A stretch of DNA of 64,000 bases from Methylophilus sp. Leaf416 (lineage in GTDB: Bacteria > Pseudomonadota > Gammaproteobacteria > Burkholderiales > Methylophilaceae): positions 322-64,321 of the forward strand of contig NZ_LMQS01000005.1 of assembly GCF_001424665.1 (NCBI RefSeq), written 5' to 3'. Below the pieces are notes generated by a model, which made no database searches, was not told the origin of the DNA, and saw nothing but the letters and a program-made list of their open reading frames with translations. This document shows, one piece after another, positions 30,067 to 39,200 of this stretch. How positions within the stretch are numbered: position 1 is the first letter of the stretch; each line of letters starts with the position of its first letter. The translations under genes were made by a program, and so were the position numbers.

Positions 30067-31866
30067 ATGTTTGATCCCAAACCCATACTCAAGAATTTAC
30101 CGAATTTGCCGGGTGTCTACCGCATGCTCAATGCGGAAAACACGCCTATTTATGTCGGCAAAGCCAAAGACCTGAAAAAACGGGTTTCCAGTTACTTCAA
30201 TAAAAATATCAACAGCCCGCGGACCAAAATGATGGTGTCGCAGATTGCGGCTATTGAAACCACAGTGACCCGCTCAGAGGCGGAAGCCCTGCTGCTGGAA
30301 AATAACCTGATTAAAGGCTTGATGCCGCGTTACAACGTGTTGTTCCGCGATGATAAGTCCTATCCCTACATTAGCCTTACCGGCGACGCGTTTCCCAGGC
30401 TGGCGTTTCATCGGGGCGCACAGCGTAAAGGGCATCAATACTTCGGGCCTTTCCCGAGTGCTTTGGCCGTGCGCGAAAGTATTCAGTTGCTGCAGAAGGT
30501 ATTTAAATTACGCACATGTGAAAACACCGTATTTGCCAATCGTTCCCGCCCATGCCTGCAATACCAGATTGCACGTTGTACTGCGCCATGTGTGAACCTG
30601 ATCTCGGAAGAGAATTACGCGAGCGATGTCCGGCACGCTGCCATGTTTTTGCTAGGCAAAACCAACGAAGTGATCGATGCGCTGGGTAGCGAAATGAATG
30701 AGGCCGCCGAAGCGTTTGAGTATGAGCATGCTGCGATTCTGCGTGACCGTATGCAAGCCTTGCGCCAGGTACAGGCCAAGCAGTTCGTCAGTGATTTCAG
30801 TGTCAGTGATGCCGATGTGATTGCCTGCGCCGAGACACAAGGTCAGCACTGCATTAACCTGGTGATGATCCGTGGCGGAAGGCATTTGGGGGATAAAAGT
30901 TTTTTCCCAAAAAACAGCCAGGATGCAGAACTGGCAGAAACGGTAGAAGCGTTTCTCACGCAATATTACATTTCGCAAAACACGCCGCCATTACTGGTCT
31001 GCGGGGCTGAGGTAGCCAAGGATGAGTTTGAAGAAATATTAAGTGAACAGTCTGGCCGTAAAATTAGAGTCTTAACCAATGCCATTGGCGATAAGAAAGT
31101 CTGGCTGAAAATGGCGCAAACGAATGCTGAGCTGGCGCTACAGCAACGATTGGCAACTTCAGCCAATCAGCAAGCGAGACTGATTGCATTGCGTGAAGCA
31201 CTGCATTTATCGGAAGGCACAGAGCGGATCGAGTGTTTCGATATCAGTCACACCATGGGTGAAGCGACTGTTGGCAGCTGCGTAGTGTTTGACCGCGGCG
31301 ATATGCAAAATAGCGAATACCGGCGCTACAACATTACCGGCATTACGCCAGGCGATGACTATGCGGCCATGCGAGATGTATTAACCCGGCGCTATCGCAA
31401 AGTGGCGGCGGGTGAGGGCAAGCGGCCTGATCTGGTGTTTATTGATGGCGGTAAGGGTCAGCTAGGCGTTGCTATCGAAGTCATGCAGGAAGTCGGTCTG
31501 GACGATATCTTGCTGGTCGGCATTGCCAAGGGCGAGGAACGTAAGCCCGGGCTGGAAACCATGATCTTTTCGGATACGGGTGAAATGCTGAATTTGCCGA
31601 CCGATAACCTTGGTTTGCATTTGCTTCAGCAAATCCGCGACGAAGCGCATAGATTTGCCATTACCGGTCACCGCGCCAAACGAGCTAAAGCGCGAATTAC
31701 ATCCAGCCTGGAAGAAATCGAAGGCATCGGCGCCAAGCGGCGCAAAGCCTTGCTGATGCGTTTTGGTGGCCTGGATGGGATAAAAAGTGCTAGCATAGAT
31801 GAAATTGCCCAAGTCGAAGGCATTAGTCAGGCATTGGCGCAAAGCATTTATGAACGCCTGCATTGA
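30067..31866 (+). CDS. uvrC: Excinuclease ABC subunit C
   Basis: 599 residues. GIY-YIG nuclease at the N-terminus (LPGVYRML...IYVGKAKDLKKRV), UVR domain (about 205-240), RNase H-like endonuclease (IECFDISHTMGEATVGSCVVF; FIDGGKGQL) and C-terminal helix-hairpin-helix pair (LEEIEGIGAKRRKALL; IAQVEGISQALAQSIYERL). Incises both sides of a lesion in nucleotide excision repair with UvrAB. Followed by pgsA, the common proteobacterial order. Confidence 0.97.
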   Translation: MFDPKPILKNLPNLPGVYRMLNAENTPIYVGKAKDLKKRVSSYFNKNINSPRTKMMVSQIAAIETTVTRSEAEALLLENNLIKGLMPRYNVLFRDDKSYPYISLTGDAFPRLAFHRGAQRKGHQYFGPFPSALAVRESIQLLQKVFKLRTCENTVFANRSRPCLQYQIARCTAPCVNLISEENYASDVRHAAMFLLGKTNEVIDALGSEMNEAAEAFEYEHAAILRDRMQALRQVQAKQFVSDFSVSDADVIACAETQGQHCINLVMIRGGRHLGDKSFFPKNSQDAELAETVEAFLTQYYISQNTPPLLVCGAEVAKDEFEEILSEQSGRKIRVLTNAIGDKKVWLKMAQTNAELALQQRLATSANQQARLIALREALHLSEGTERIECFDISHTMGEATVGSCVVFDRGDMQNSEYRRYNITGITPGDDYAAMRDVLTRRYRKVAAGEGKRPDLVFIDGGKGQLGVAIEVMQEVGLDDILLVGIAKGEERKPGLETMIFSDTGEMLNLPTDNLGLHLLQQIRDEAHRFAITGHRAKRAKARITSSLEEIEGIGAKRRKALLMRFGGLDGIKSASIDEIAQVEGISQALAQSIYERLH

Positions 31867-31902
31867 TTACTTTCAAGCGACATCAATAAGAAACAGATAT
31901 CT

Positions 31903-32484
31903 ATGTGGACTATCCCCAACCTGCTAACCTTGCTGCGTATCGCCATGATTCCGGTGTTCGTCGGCATGTTCTACTTTCCAGCCAATGCAGTGACAGCACA
32001 AGGTTTACCCGCCCATTGGGTCAACCTGGCGGCTTCTTCCGTATTTATGCTGGCCGCATTTACCGACTGGCTGGATGGCTACTGGGCACGCAAATACCAG
32101 CAGATGTCAAAGTTCGGCGCATTCCTGGACCCGGTAGCAGATAAATTAATGGTTGCTGCAGCACTCATCGTGTTGGTAGAGTTAAATCGGGTAGGGGCCG
32201 TGGTTGCCCTCATCATCATAGGTCGTGAAATTGCGATCAGTGCTTTACGCGAGTGGATGGCCAGTATCGGTAAAGGTGCAAATGTTGCAGTGGCCGTGGT
32301 GGGCAAAGTGAAAACTGCAGCACAAATGCTCGCCATTATCCTGTTGCTTTGGTACGACCCGCTGTTCGGGGTGAATATCCAGTGGTTGGGCGAGTGGTTA
32401 ATCGTCATCGCTGCATTATTGACCCTGATTTCGATGGGTTATTACCTTAAAGCAGCATGGCCTGCCATCCGCGAAACCATCTGA
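31903..32484 (+). CDS. pgsA: CDP-diacylglycerol-glycerol-3-phosphate 3-phosphatidyltransferase
   Basis: 193-residue CDP-alcohol phosphatidyltransferase with the signature DG-x2-AR-x8-G-x3-D-x3-D (DGYWARKYQ...GAFLDPVADK, about residues 59-82) and several membrane helices. Commits CDP-diacylglycerol to phosphatidylglycerol synthesis. Same uvrC-pgsA-tRNA order as in E. coli. Confidence 0.96.
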   Translation: MWTIPNLLTLLRIAMIPVFVGMFYFPANAVTAQGLPAHWVNLAASSVFMLAAFTDWLDGYWARKYQQMSKFGAFLDPVADKLMVAAALIVLVELNRVGAVVALIIIGREIAISALREWMASIGKGANVAVAVVGKVKTAAQMLAIILLLWYDPLFGVNIQWLGEWLIVIAALLTLISMGYYLKAAWPAIRETI

Positions 32485-32527
32485 AAAAGCATTCCTGCAT
32501 AAAGTCTGGTTTTTTCATAAATCTTCC

Positions 32528-32555
32528 TTGACACAGGGTCAAAAATCATTAAAAT
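32528..32555 (+). promoter_or_regulatory. Sigma-70 promoter of the tRNA cluster
   Basis: TTGACA (32528-32533), 16-base spacer, TAAAAT (32550-32555), about 36 bases before the first tRNA-Gly. Expected start near 32562. Confidence 0.75.
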
Positions 32556-32591
32556 GCCAGCTTCCTTACGACGCATGGCGCAAGGAAATAC

Positions 32592-32667
32592 GCGGGAATA
32601 GCTCAGTTGGTAGAGCGCAACCTTGCCAAGGTTGAGGTCGCGAGTTCGAGACTCGTTTCCCGCTCCA
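32592..32667 (+). tRNA. tRNA-Gly (GCC)
   Basis: 76 nt cloverleaf: acceptor GCGGGAA/TTCCCGC, anticodon GCC in CCTTGCCAAGG, T-loop GTTCGAG, encoded CCA. Confidence 0.98.
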
Positions 32668-32673
32668 AATTCA

Positions 32674-32698
32674 GGGGAAAGCACTGCTTTCCCTTTTT
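32674..32698 (+). terminator. Terminator between tRNA-Gly and tRNA-Cys
   Basis: GGGAAAG/CTTTCCC stem (32675-32681 and 32687-32693) and five T's, seven bases after the tRNA-Gly CCA. Suggests the first tRNA-Gly is partly transcribed alone. Confidence 0.7.
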
Positions 32699-32728
32699 AA
32701 CATAAGTGGTTTTTATGTTGTTGGTTCT

Positions 32729-32802
32729 GGCGCGATAGCAAAGCGGTTATGCCGCGGCCTGCAAAGCCGTTTAGGCCGGTTCGACTCCGGCTCGCGCCTC
32801 CA
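32729..32802 (+). tRNA. tRNA-Cys (GCA)
   Basis: 74 nt: acceptor GGCGCGA/TCGCGCC, anticodon GCA in the loop CTGCAAA, encoded CCA. Confidence 0.97.
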
Positions 32803-32807
32803 GATAT

Positions 32808-32883
32808 GCGGGAATAGCTCAGTTGGTAGAGCGCAACCTTGCCAAGGTTGAGGTCGCGAGTTCGAGACTCGTTTCCCGCTCCA
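32808..32883 (+). tRNA. tRNA-Gly (GCC), second copy
   Basis: Identical to the copy at 32592, with CCA; five bases after tRNA-Cys. A gene duplication flanking tRNA-Cys. Confidence 0.98.
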
Positions 32884-32962
32884 AATTTCTCTCAAGCACG
32901 TCACCTAAGAGGGTATGCAAAACCCTTCAAAGTGTTAGAATACGCAGCTTGACAGACCTACC

Positions 32963-33049
32963 GCCCGGATGGTGAAACTGGTAGACACAAGGGACTTAAA
33001 ATCCCTCGGCTTAACGGCTGTGCCGGTTCGATTCCGGCTCCGGGCACCA
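32963..33049 (+). tRNA. tRNA-Leu (TAA)
   Basis: 87 nt class II tRNA: acceptor GCCCGGA/TCCGGGC, anticodon TAA in CTTAAAA, long variable arm CTCGGCTTAACGGCTG, encoded CCA. A TAGAAT -10-like box lies at 32936-32941. Confidence 0.97.
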
Positions 33050-33065
33050 TTACACAAAATCAATA

Positions 33066-33095
33066 CCTGTTTATTCGACTAAGTCAATAAACAGG
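33066..33095. terminator. Stem-loop after tRNA-Leu
   Basis: Perfect 10-bp arms CCTGTTTATT / AATAAACAGG with a 10-base loop, 16 bases past tRNA-Leu. No T-run follows, so it may be a processing or weak termination signal. Confidence 0.45.
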
Positions 33096-33287
33096 CCCAG
33101 CCTAAACATCCCGCAGCCCTTTTTCACTGTCCAGGCGTATACTGAGATATGTTGTAGAGACTACATTTCTTGTCAGCCATATAGACTCAAAGGAACTGCC
33201 AGGTCTATCTTGTATCTATTCATATAAATAATAATCTTTGCCATGGTGACGCAGGTTTTTTTTGCAGTAAATCAACTTGGAGTGTTT

Positions 33288-33674
33288 ATGAAAAACATAC
33301 TCATCCTGCTCATGGCCATTCATTTGTCGGCATGCATAACCACGCCTCAAGTGAAGAGTAGCGAAGTGGCACCGGCGCAAAATTACCAGTTCGCAGGCGA
33401 TAATGAATCCACCAAAATTACCGGTTTGCTGGAAAAGTACGGCAATGACTGGGCCTATCACGGTGCGTTTCTGACGGTTAAAATTGGTAACGAGGAAGTG
33501 ATCGTGAGAAAGCCTGTCGATAGATATAATTTTTCAGGCGAAGTTGGCGGCAATACTTATCGTGACAAAAAGGTAAGCGCTTCATGCATAGGTTATGCGG
33601 TGACGGATAGATGGACGGATGTGCATTGTACTGTCTTCGTCGGCAATGAGCAGACAGTGACGCTGACATTCTAG
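33288..33674 (+). CDS. Small lipoprotein of unknown function
   Basis: 128 residues from ATG 33288 (GGAG 7 bases upstream). Lipoprotein signal MKNILILLMAIHLSAC with lipobox LSAC (Cys16). Mature part is small, beta-rich by eye, with a cysteine pair (SCIGYAV, VHCTVFVG) that could form a disulfide. I do not recognise a family. Confidence 0.65.
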   Translation: MKNILILLMAIHLSACITTPQVKSSEVAPAQNYQFAGDNESTKITGLLEKYGNDWAYHGAFLTVKIGNEEVIVRKPVDRYNFSGEVGGNTYRDKKVSASCIGYAVTDRWTDVHCTVFVGNEQTVTLTF

Positions 33675-33857
33675 TGGGTTGTAGTGGTTCCACTTACTCT
33701 AGTGCCGCTGTAATATCCTTTATCAACCTAAAGTGGGCGTTGTTAATTCAATGTCCACTTTGCATTTAATAGCATGTAAATAGTTTTTCCCTTTTTAATC
33801 AAAGAATTAATTTCAATCAAATATGGTTACCTTATAAAAACATATAAGGAGGCAATC

Positions 33858-34229
33858 ATGAATTTCAATACTATTGATGCTGTCAGCAAAATCGGGCATA
33901 CGAATACAGCGCTTAAATTTAATAAGAAAGATATTGAAGACTCTGTAGAACAAAACACTACTGCTAGCAAAACTTTCCTAAGTGAATCTACCTCTCAAAA
34001 AATGGGTGTGAAAGATCCGTACCAGGAATTGAGCGACTTTATGAAAATGACGGATGCGCAAAAGATGCAATATCTCTGGCTCAAGAAACACGGCATTTCA
34101 CAAGAGGAGTTTGATGCCATGAGCGGTGAAGATAAACAGAAGCTGGTTGAAAAAATGCAGGAAGAACTGAAAGCTCAGATGAAAAACGCAATTGAGTCAC
34201 CAGAGAAAACATCGTTATCCTTAGCCTAA
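33858..34229 (+). CDS. Hypothetical small soluble protein
   Basis: 123 residues, charged, with a helical C-terminal half (DAQKMQYLWLKKHGISQEEFD then EDKQKLVEKMQEEL). AAGGAGG 6 bases upstream gives a very strong start. No signal peptide. No family recognised. The intervals 33675-33857 and 34230-34526 hold no other gene that I can see. Confidence 0.6.
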   Translation: MNFNTIDAVSKIGHTNTALKFNKKDIEDSVEQNTTASKTFLSESTSQKMGVKDPYQELSDFMKMTDAQKMQYLWLKKHGISQEEFDAMSGEDKQKLVEKMQEELKAQMKNAIESPEKTSLSLA

Positions 34230-34398
34230 TCTGCGACTAATCCTGCGCACAAAGTTTGTTCGCTTTCCTAACGTAAAAACAATACGTAAGCCCTTTCTGA
34301 CAGCAGAATACGTTTTATCTTATGCCTTCGCCACAATGAAATAGTTATCCTGAGTTTGCTGATTTCAATGAGCTTGTCTCATTTAGAACGCGGCATCG

Positions 34399-34427
34399 AA
34401 CGGTGCCTTTAGGTACCGTTTTCTTTT
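34399..34427 (+). terminator. Possible terminator
   Basis: AACGGTGCC/GGTACCGTT stem (one mismatch, 34399-34420) followed by TTCTTTTT. It is 170 bases after the hypothetical gene, so assignment to that gene is uncertain. Confidence 0.5.
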
Positions 34428-34526
34428 TGATGAGAGCAATTTCTTATGCTTCCATAAGATCGCTGCATTAGGCTAATTGCTTGTCACACCTTAAAAAAAC
34501 TAAAAATGAAGAGTGAATAGACTGAG

Positions 34527-35492
34527 ATGACAATGAAAGAAACCTGGGTATTGATTAAAAGCGCTTTTACTTCGTGGAGCGATGACTACGCACAAAGTAT
34601 GGGTGCTGCTCTGGCGTATTACACCATGTTTTCGATTGCACCTCTATTGCTGATCGTGATTTCTATTTCGGGCTTGATTTTCGGGCAAGAAGCGGCACGT
34701 GGCGAAATCATTGGCCAATTGAATAATCTGATGGGCGAGCAGGGTGCAGAAGCGGTGCAGACGCTGCTGCAAAGCACCAGTCAGCCACTTGAAGGCGTCA
34801 CCGCAACCACTATTGGCATCATATTATTGCTGGTCGGTGCCACCAGTGTCTTTGGTGAGCTGCAAGATTCCCTGGACCGTATTTGGAAAGCACCGGCAAG
34901 AGCCAAGAGTGGTGTGTGGAAACTGATTCGCGCCCGATTATTGTCTTTTGGCATGATCATGGGTATTGGGTTTTTACTGATGGTTTCGCTGGTATTCAGT
35001 GCAGGCTTATCAGCCATGAGTAAATGGTGGTCACCGGTATTTTCCAGTTGGGTGATGGTGGCTAGCATCTTCAATTTCATATTCAGTTTTTTACTGACCA
35101 CAGGCATGTTTGCCATGATCTACAAAATCATGCCGCGCGCCAGGATCCGCTGGAACGAAGTGTGGATAGGGGCACTACTAACCGCGGTTTTGTTTACCAT
35201 AGGTAAATGGTTAATTGGCATTTATATCGGCAGAAGTGCGATTTCAAGCGGTTACGGTGCCGCCGGTTCTATTCTGGCCTTACTGATCTGGATTTATTAC
35301 TCTGCACAGATATTCCTGATTGGCGCCGAGTTTACCTGGGCTTATTCGCATATTTTCGGTTCACGAAAAGGCAGGGATACACCAGAAGACCTGGCGATTG
35401 CTTTGGTGGAGAATGGCGCTAAAACGCTGGAGTCTGACAGCAAAATTGCGCAAACCGTGCGTACCCAAAAACGTAAGCCCCGGCTTAAATAG
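34527..35492 (+). CDS. YihY/BrkB family inner-membrane protein
   Basis: 321 residues with about six hydrophobic helices; N-terminal DDYAQSMGAALAYYTMFSIAPLLLI and SGYGAAGSILALLIWIYYSAQIFLIGAEFTW are family signatures. The family was once called ribonuclease BN; its real role is unclear, with transport or envelope functions suggested. Confidence 0.88.
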   Translation: MTMKETWVLIKSAFTSWSDDYAQSMGAALAYYTMFSIAPLLLIVISISGLIFGQEAARGEIIGQLNNLMGEQGAEAVQTLLQSTSQPLEGVTATTIGIILLLVGATSVFGELQDSLDRIWKAPARAKSGVWKLIRARLLSFGMIMGIGFLLMVSLVFSAGLSAMSKWWSPVFSSWVMVASIFNFIFSFLLTTGMFAMIYKIMPRARIRWNEVWIGALLTAVLFTIGKWLIGIYIGRSAISSGYGAAGSILALLIWIYYSAQIFLIGAEFTWAYSHIFGSRKGRDTPEDLAIALVENGAKTLESDSKIAQTVRTQKRKPRLK

Positions 35493-35686
35493 GCTTCGCT
35501 ATATCATTTAACCTGCATACAAATTTAATTTCTACATTATCAATTCTAATATTATATAAAATTGTATAATGACTCCGGTTCCAGCCTCAGTATTGATCCC
35601 GATCAATACAATTGTCTAACAGCAACGATAGGCTGAGAAGACTCCAGGTCTTCAAACCGAACAAGAGTTTAAATGTGGGAAGTAGT

Positions 35687-35935
35687 GTGATTTACGTTGA
35701 ATTAAAATCTGTCATTCTAAAAAAACAATTGGTGTGGGGTAGAACCATCACCATCACCGAAATAGCCGATGCAAGCGGGATCAGTCGCATGACCCTGCAT
35801 CGTATGCTCAAAGACCAGACCTACAATGCCAGCACTGATCACCTCAATAAGCTGTGTGCTTACCTGGAATGTACATTATATGACGTGGTTCGCTGGGAGC
35901 CGGATAGCCCTAATTTGCAGGAATATGTCGCCTGA
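35687..35935 (+). CDS. XRE-type (HTH_26) DNA-binding protein
   Basis: 82 residues from GTG 35687, where family members normally begin (VIYVELKSVILKK) and where GGGA sits 6 bases upstream; a TTG 25 codons earlier gives a non-conserved extension without a ribosome site. Helix-turn-helix TEIADASGISRMTLHRMLKD near 25-45. Lone regulator upstream of the giant glycosyltransferase gene; target unknown. A TATAAT-like -10 is at about 35564. Confidence 0.7.
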   Translation: MIYVELKSVILKKQLVWGRTITITEIADASGISRMTLHRMLKDQTYNASTDHLNKLCAYLECTLYDVVRWEPDSPNLQEYVA

Positions 35936-36234
35936 GCTACACTCGTTTCTGTTTCCAAGCAGCCTCTCGAATACAGTTCCTTCGCAAAAGCCTTGTCAAA
36001 AACTGCATTGTTTACGGCTTTTTCTCCCAAAGCTTTAATTAAAAGCGCTGATTTATAAAAACCTGCAGAGCCATGGTTTTACGTGAGTTTGAGGCCAGGC
36101 AAAGGCTGGTAGGGTGTTTCGGGTAATGCTACCCGTTTGAAACAGTTAAGTTGACTGGTTTTTCCAGCGTTTTTTCTGCAATCCATATCTACGCAAACTC
36201 ACAATAATAAGAGAAATTTTTTGGAATTTCTTTT

Positions 36235-39200
36235 ATGCGTTTGTCGTCCGATGTCTCGTCGTCTGCTCACTCCCTGCAAAGGGATTGCAGCTATTGGATG
36301 CAACAGCTTGTTGAAGCCTGGAAACAGGGCGACTGGCCTGTGTGCCTGACATTGGCGCAGAAAATCACGACTGACTTCCCCGAGGAAGGCCTGGCCTGGA
36401 AGTTACTGGGCAGCCTGTATCAGCAGCAAGATCAATTAAGCGCTGCCGTAGAAGCCTTTTCACAGGCAGGAAAATTGCTGAAGAAAGATGCCGAAGTATT
36501 CTATAACCTTGCGAATGTACATGCACAGTTGCAGGAGCATCCACAAGCAATCAAACATTACCGCCAGACGCTCAAACTAAGCCCGGCCTTTAGCCGTGCC
36601 TATGCAAACTGGGCGAGCGTACTAAAAAAAACCGGTCAATTGAAAGAGGCCGAAAAACTATTGCGCCGCGGCCTGAATATTCACCAGCAGGATGGCCGTG
36701 TCAACTTTGAACTGGCAACCTTGCTGCATGAAGCAGACAAGCCATTGGAAGCGATCCAGTATTACCGAGAAGCGGCCGCTATCGAGCCAGGCAATGCCAT
36801 CATCTTTTTTAACATGGCGGTCGCGCTGGAGCTATTGGGTAACGAAAGTGAAGCCATTCAGGCCTATGAAACAGCTATTGCACATCAGCCAGACTATGTG
36901 GAAGCTTATAGCTATCTGGGCGCGCTATATCTTAAAAAAGCCAATTTTAATGAAGCGGAGCAATGGCTGCTTGCGGGCTACGCTGTCAACTCGCAAGAAT
37001 TATCCATATTAAAAAATCTGGCCAAGTTGTACCGGGTCACGCAACGTACACGCGAGTATCAGCATTACGTTGACCAGGTCATGCGCATGCAAGACTTTAA
37101 TGCGGAGCAATTGAATAATGTAGCCGCTGAATTACTGGATCAGTGCCTGTACGCAGAGGCTGAGCGCTATTGCAATAAAGCTTTGGAGCAGGACCCGGGT
37201 AACCCTTATATTTATGGCAACCTGGGGTTGATCGAGAATGCACGTTCAGCGTTTGACAAGGCATGCCTCAACTTTGAAAAAGCCCTGGAGTTGTTGCCTG
37301 ATTCTGAGGTGATACTGAGCAATTACAGTATCAGCCTGCGCCTGTTGGGCCGCTATCCTGAAGCGATTGCCAGCCTGGAAAAAGCCATTGCGCTCAAGCC
37401 TGACCACCTTTCAGCTTATATCAACCTGAGCAGTATTTACCTGGATCTGGGCAAAGCTGAACTGGCGATTGAGATACTGGAAAAAGTACTGGTGCAGGAC
37501 CCTGACCATGTTATGGCGCTGAGAAACCTGTTATTTTCAGATAGCTATGTGAATTACCTGACTGAAGAAAAACATACTGCCTATGTTGCCAGACTTGGGC
37601 AGTTAATGATGCAGGAAAAAACGCCGTTCGAGGCATGGAACATCCACAAAAATGACCAGCGCTTACGCGTAGGCATTGTGTCTGCAGATCTGAGACGCCA
37701 CCCGGTTGGTTATTTCATTGAAAACTGGGTAAAGCATTTTAATCCTGGCCAGCTGGAAGTCTATGGCTACTCTACCGATGGTCGTGAAGATGTACTCACG
37801 CACGAATTAAAAGGCTATTGCAACGAATGGCGCTCGCTGGCTGGTTTGACCGATGAACAGGCTGCACGCCTGATTCATAACGATGGCATTCATGTTTTAC
37901 TGGATTTGTCCGGCCTGACCGGCGGCACACGCTTACCTGTATTTGCCTGGAAACCGGCGCCGGTACAAGCTGCCTGGCTAGGTTACTGGGGTACCACTGG
38001 CTTGCCGGTGATGGATTATGTGATTGCTGACCCTGTCAGTGTCAATGCACAGGTGGCAAAACGCTTTACCGAGCAAATTGCCTATCTGCCGCATACCAGA
38101 TTGTGTTTTACGGCACCGCCATTCGACATTGCCGTCAATGCCTTACCTGCTGAACAATCGGGAGTTGTCACTTTCGGTTGCTATCAAAACTACACCAAGG
38201 TCACCGATGCGGTATTAACGCTTTGGGGACGCATTTTTGCAGCGCAGCCAGCAGCCAGGTTACGCTGGCAGTGCAAGACCTTCAACGATGCCGCCGCCAG
38301 GGCGGAAACCGTCGAAAGATTAGCTAACGTTGGTATCAATGCCGAGCGTTGTGAATTGCTGGGGATGGTGACGCGGGAGGCTTACCTGAAGAGCCATCAC
38401 GCAGTTGATATGATCCTGGATACTTTCCCTTTCAGTGGCGGTACCACGACTTGTGAAGCCTTGTGGATGGGTGTACCTACCCTGACATTGTTGAGCGATA
38501 CGCTGATCGGTCGCCAGGGTGCCAGCATGCTGACCTGCGCTGGTTTGAGCGACTGGGTGGCGGAAACTGCTGATGAATATGTAGAAAAAGCGGTGACATT
38601 CGCCAATGATTTGCCGGCTTTGGCCACCACGCGATTAGGTTTGCGGGCAAAAGTGTTGCAGTCACCATTGATGGATGCTGCACTATTTGCGCAAGATTTT
38701 GAAAGGCTGTTATTCAGCTTGTGGCAGCAGGCCACATCCGGCCTGACGGAAAATCAGCTACTTGCTCGCGCGCCAGTTCAGGCCGTGTTTAGCGGTGAGC
38801 AACCTGTATGGGTAGTCAGTGCCACACGCATGAGCGAAGAAGCCTTCTGGCGCGATGCGGCGCTGGGTAAATCTTTAAAACGTCATATGCGCCAGGATGC
38901 GCGACTGGTTGCCAGGATCGCTTGTGAAAACACGCGCGGCCTGTCCGAGATTTTTAATGACGCCATTGCTGCTGCGCCTGATGATGCCTTGCTTGTATTT
39001 ATCCATGACGATGTCTGGATTGATGAAAATACTTTTGTACAAACAATCACTGACGGCTTGCAGCAATACGACGTGATTGGGGTGGCCGGTAATGCCCGTA
39101 TTCAGCCCGGCCAAACCGGCTGGTGTTTTGTCGATACCAAATTTACTTGGGATGACACCGCTTATCTGCGTGGTGCAGTCAGTCATGGCCAGCACGCATT

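Noticed and set aside
33730-33761. AAAGTGG/CCACTTT hairpin after the lipoprotein gene
   Set aside because: Long 18-base loop and no T-run; too weak to call a terminator.
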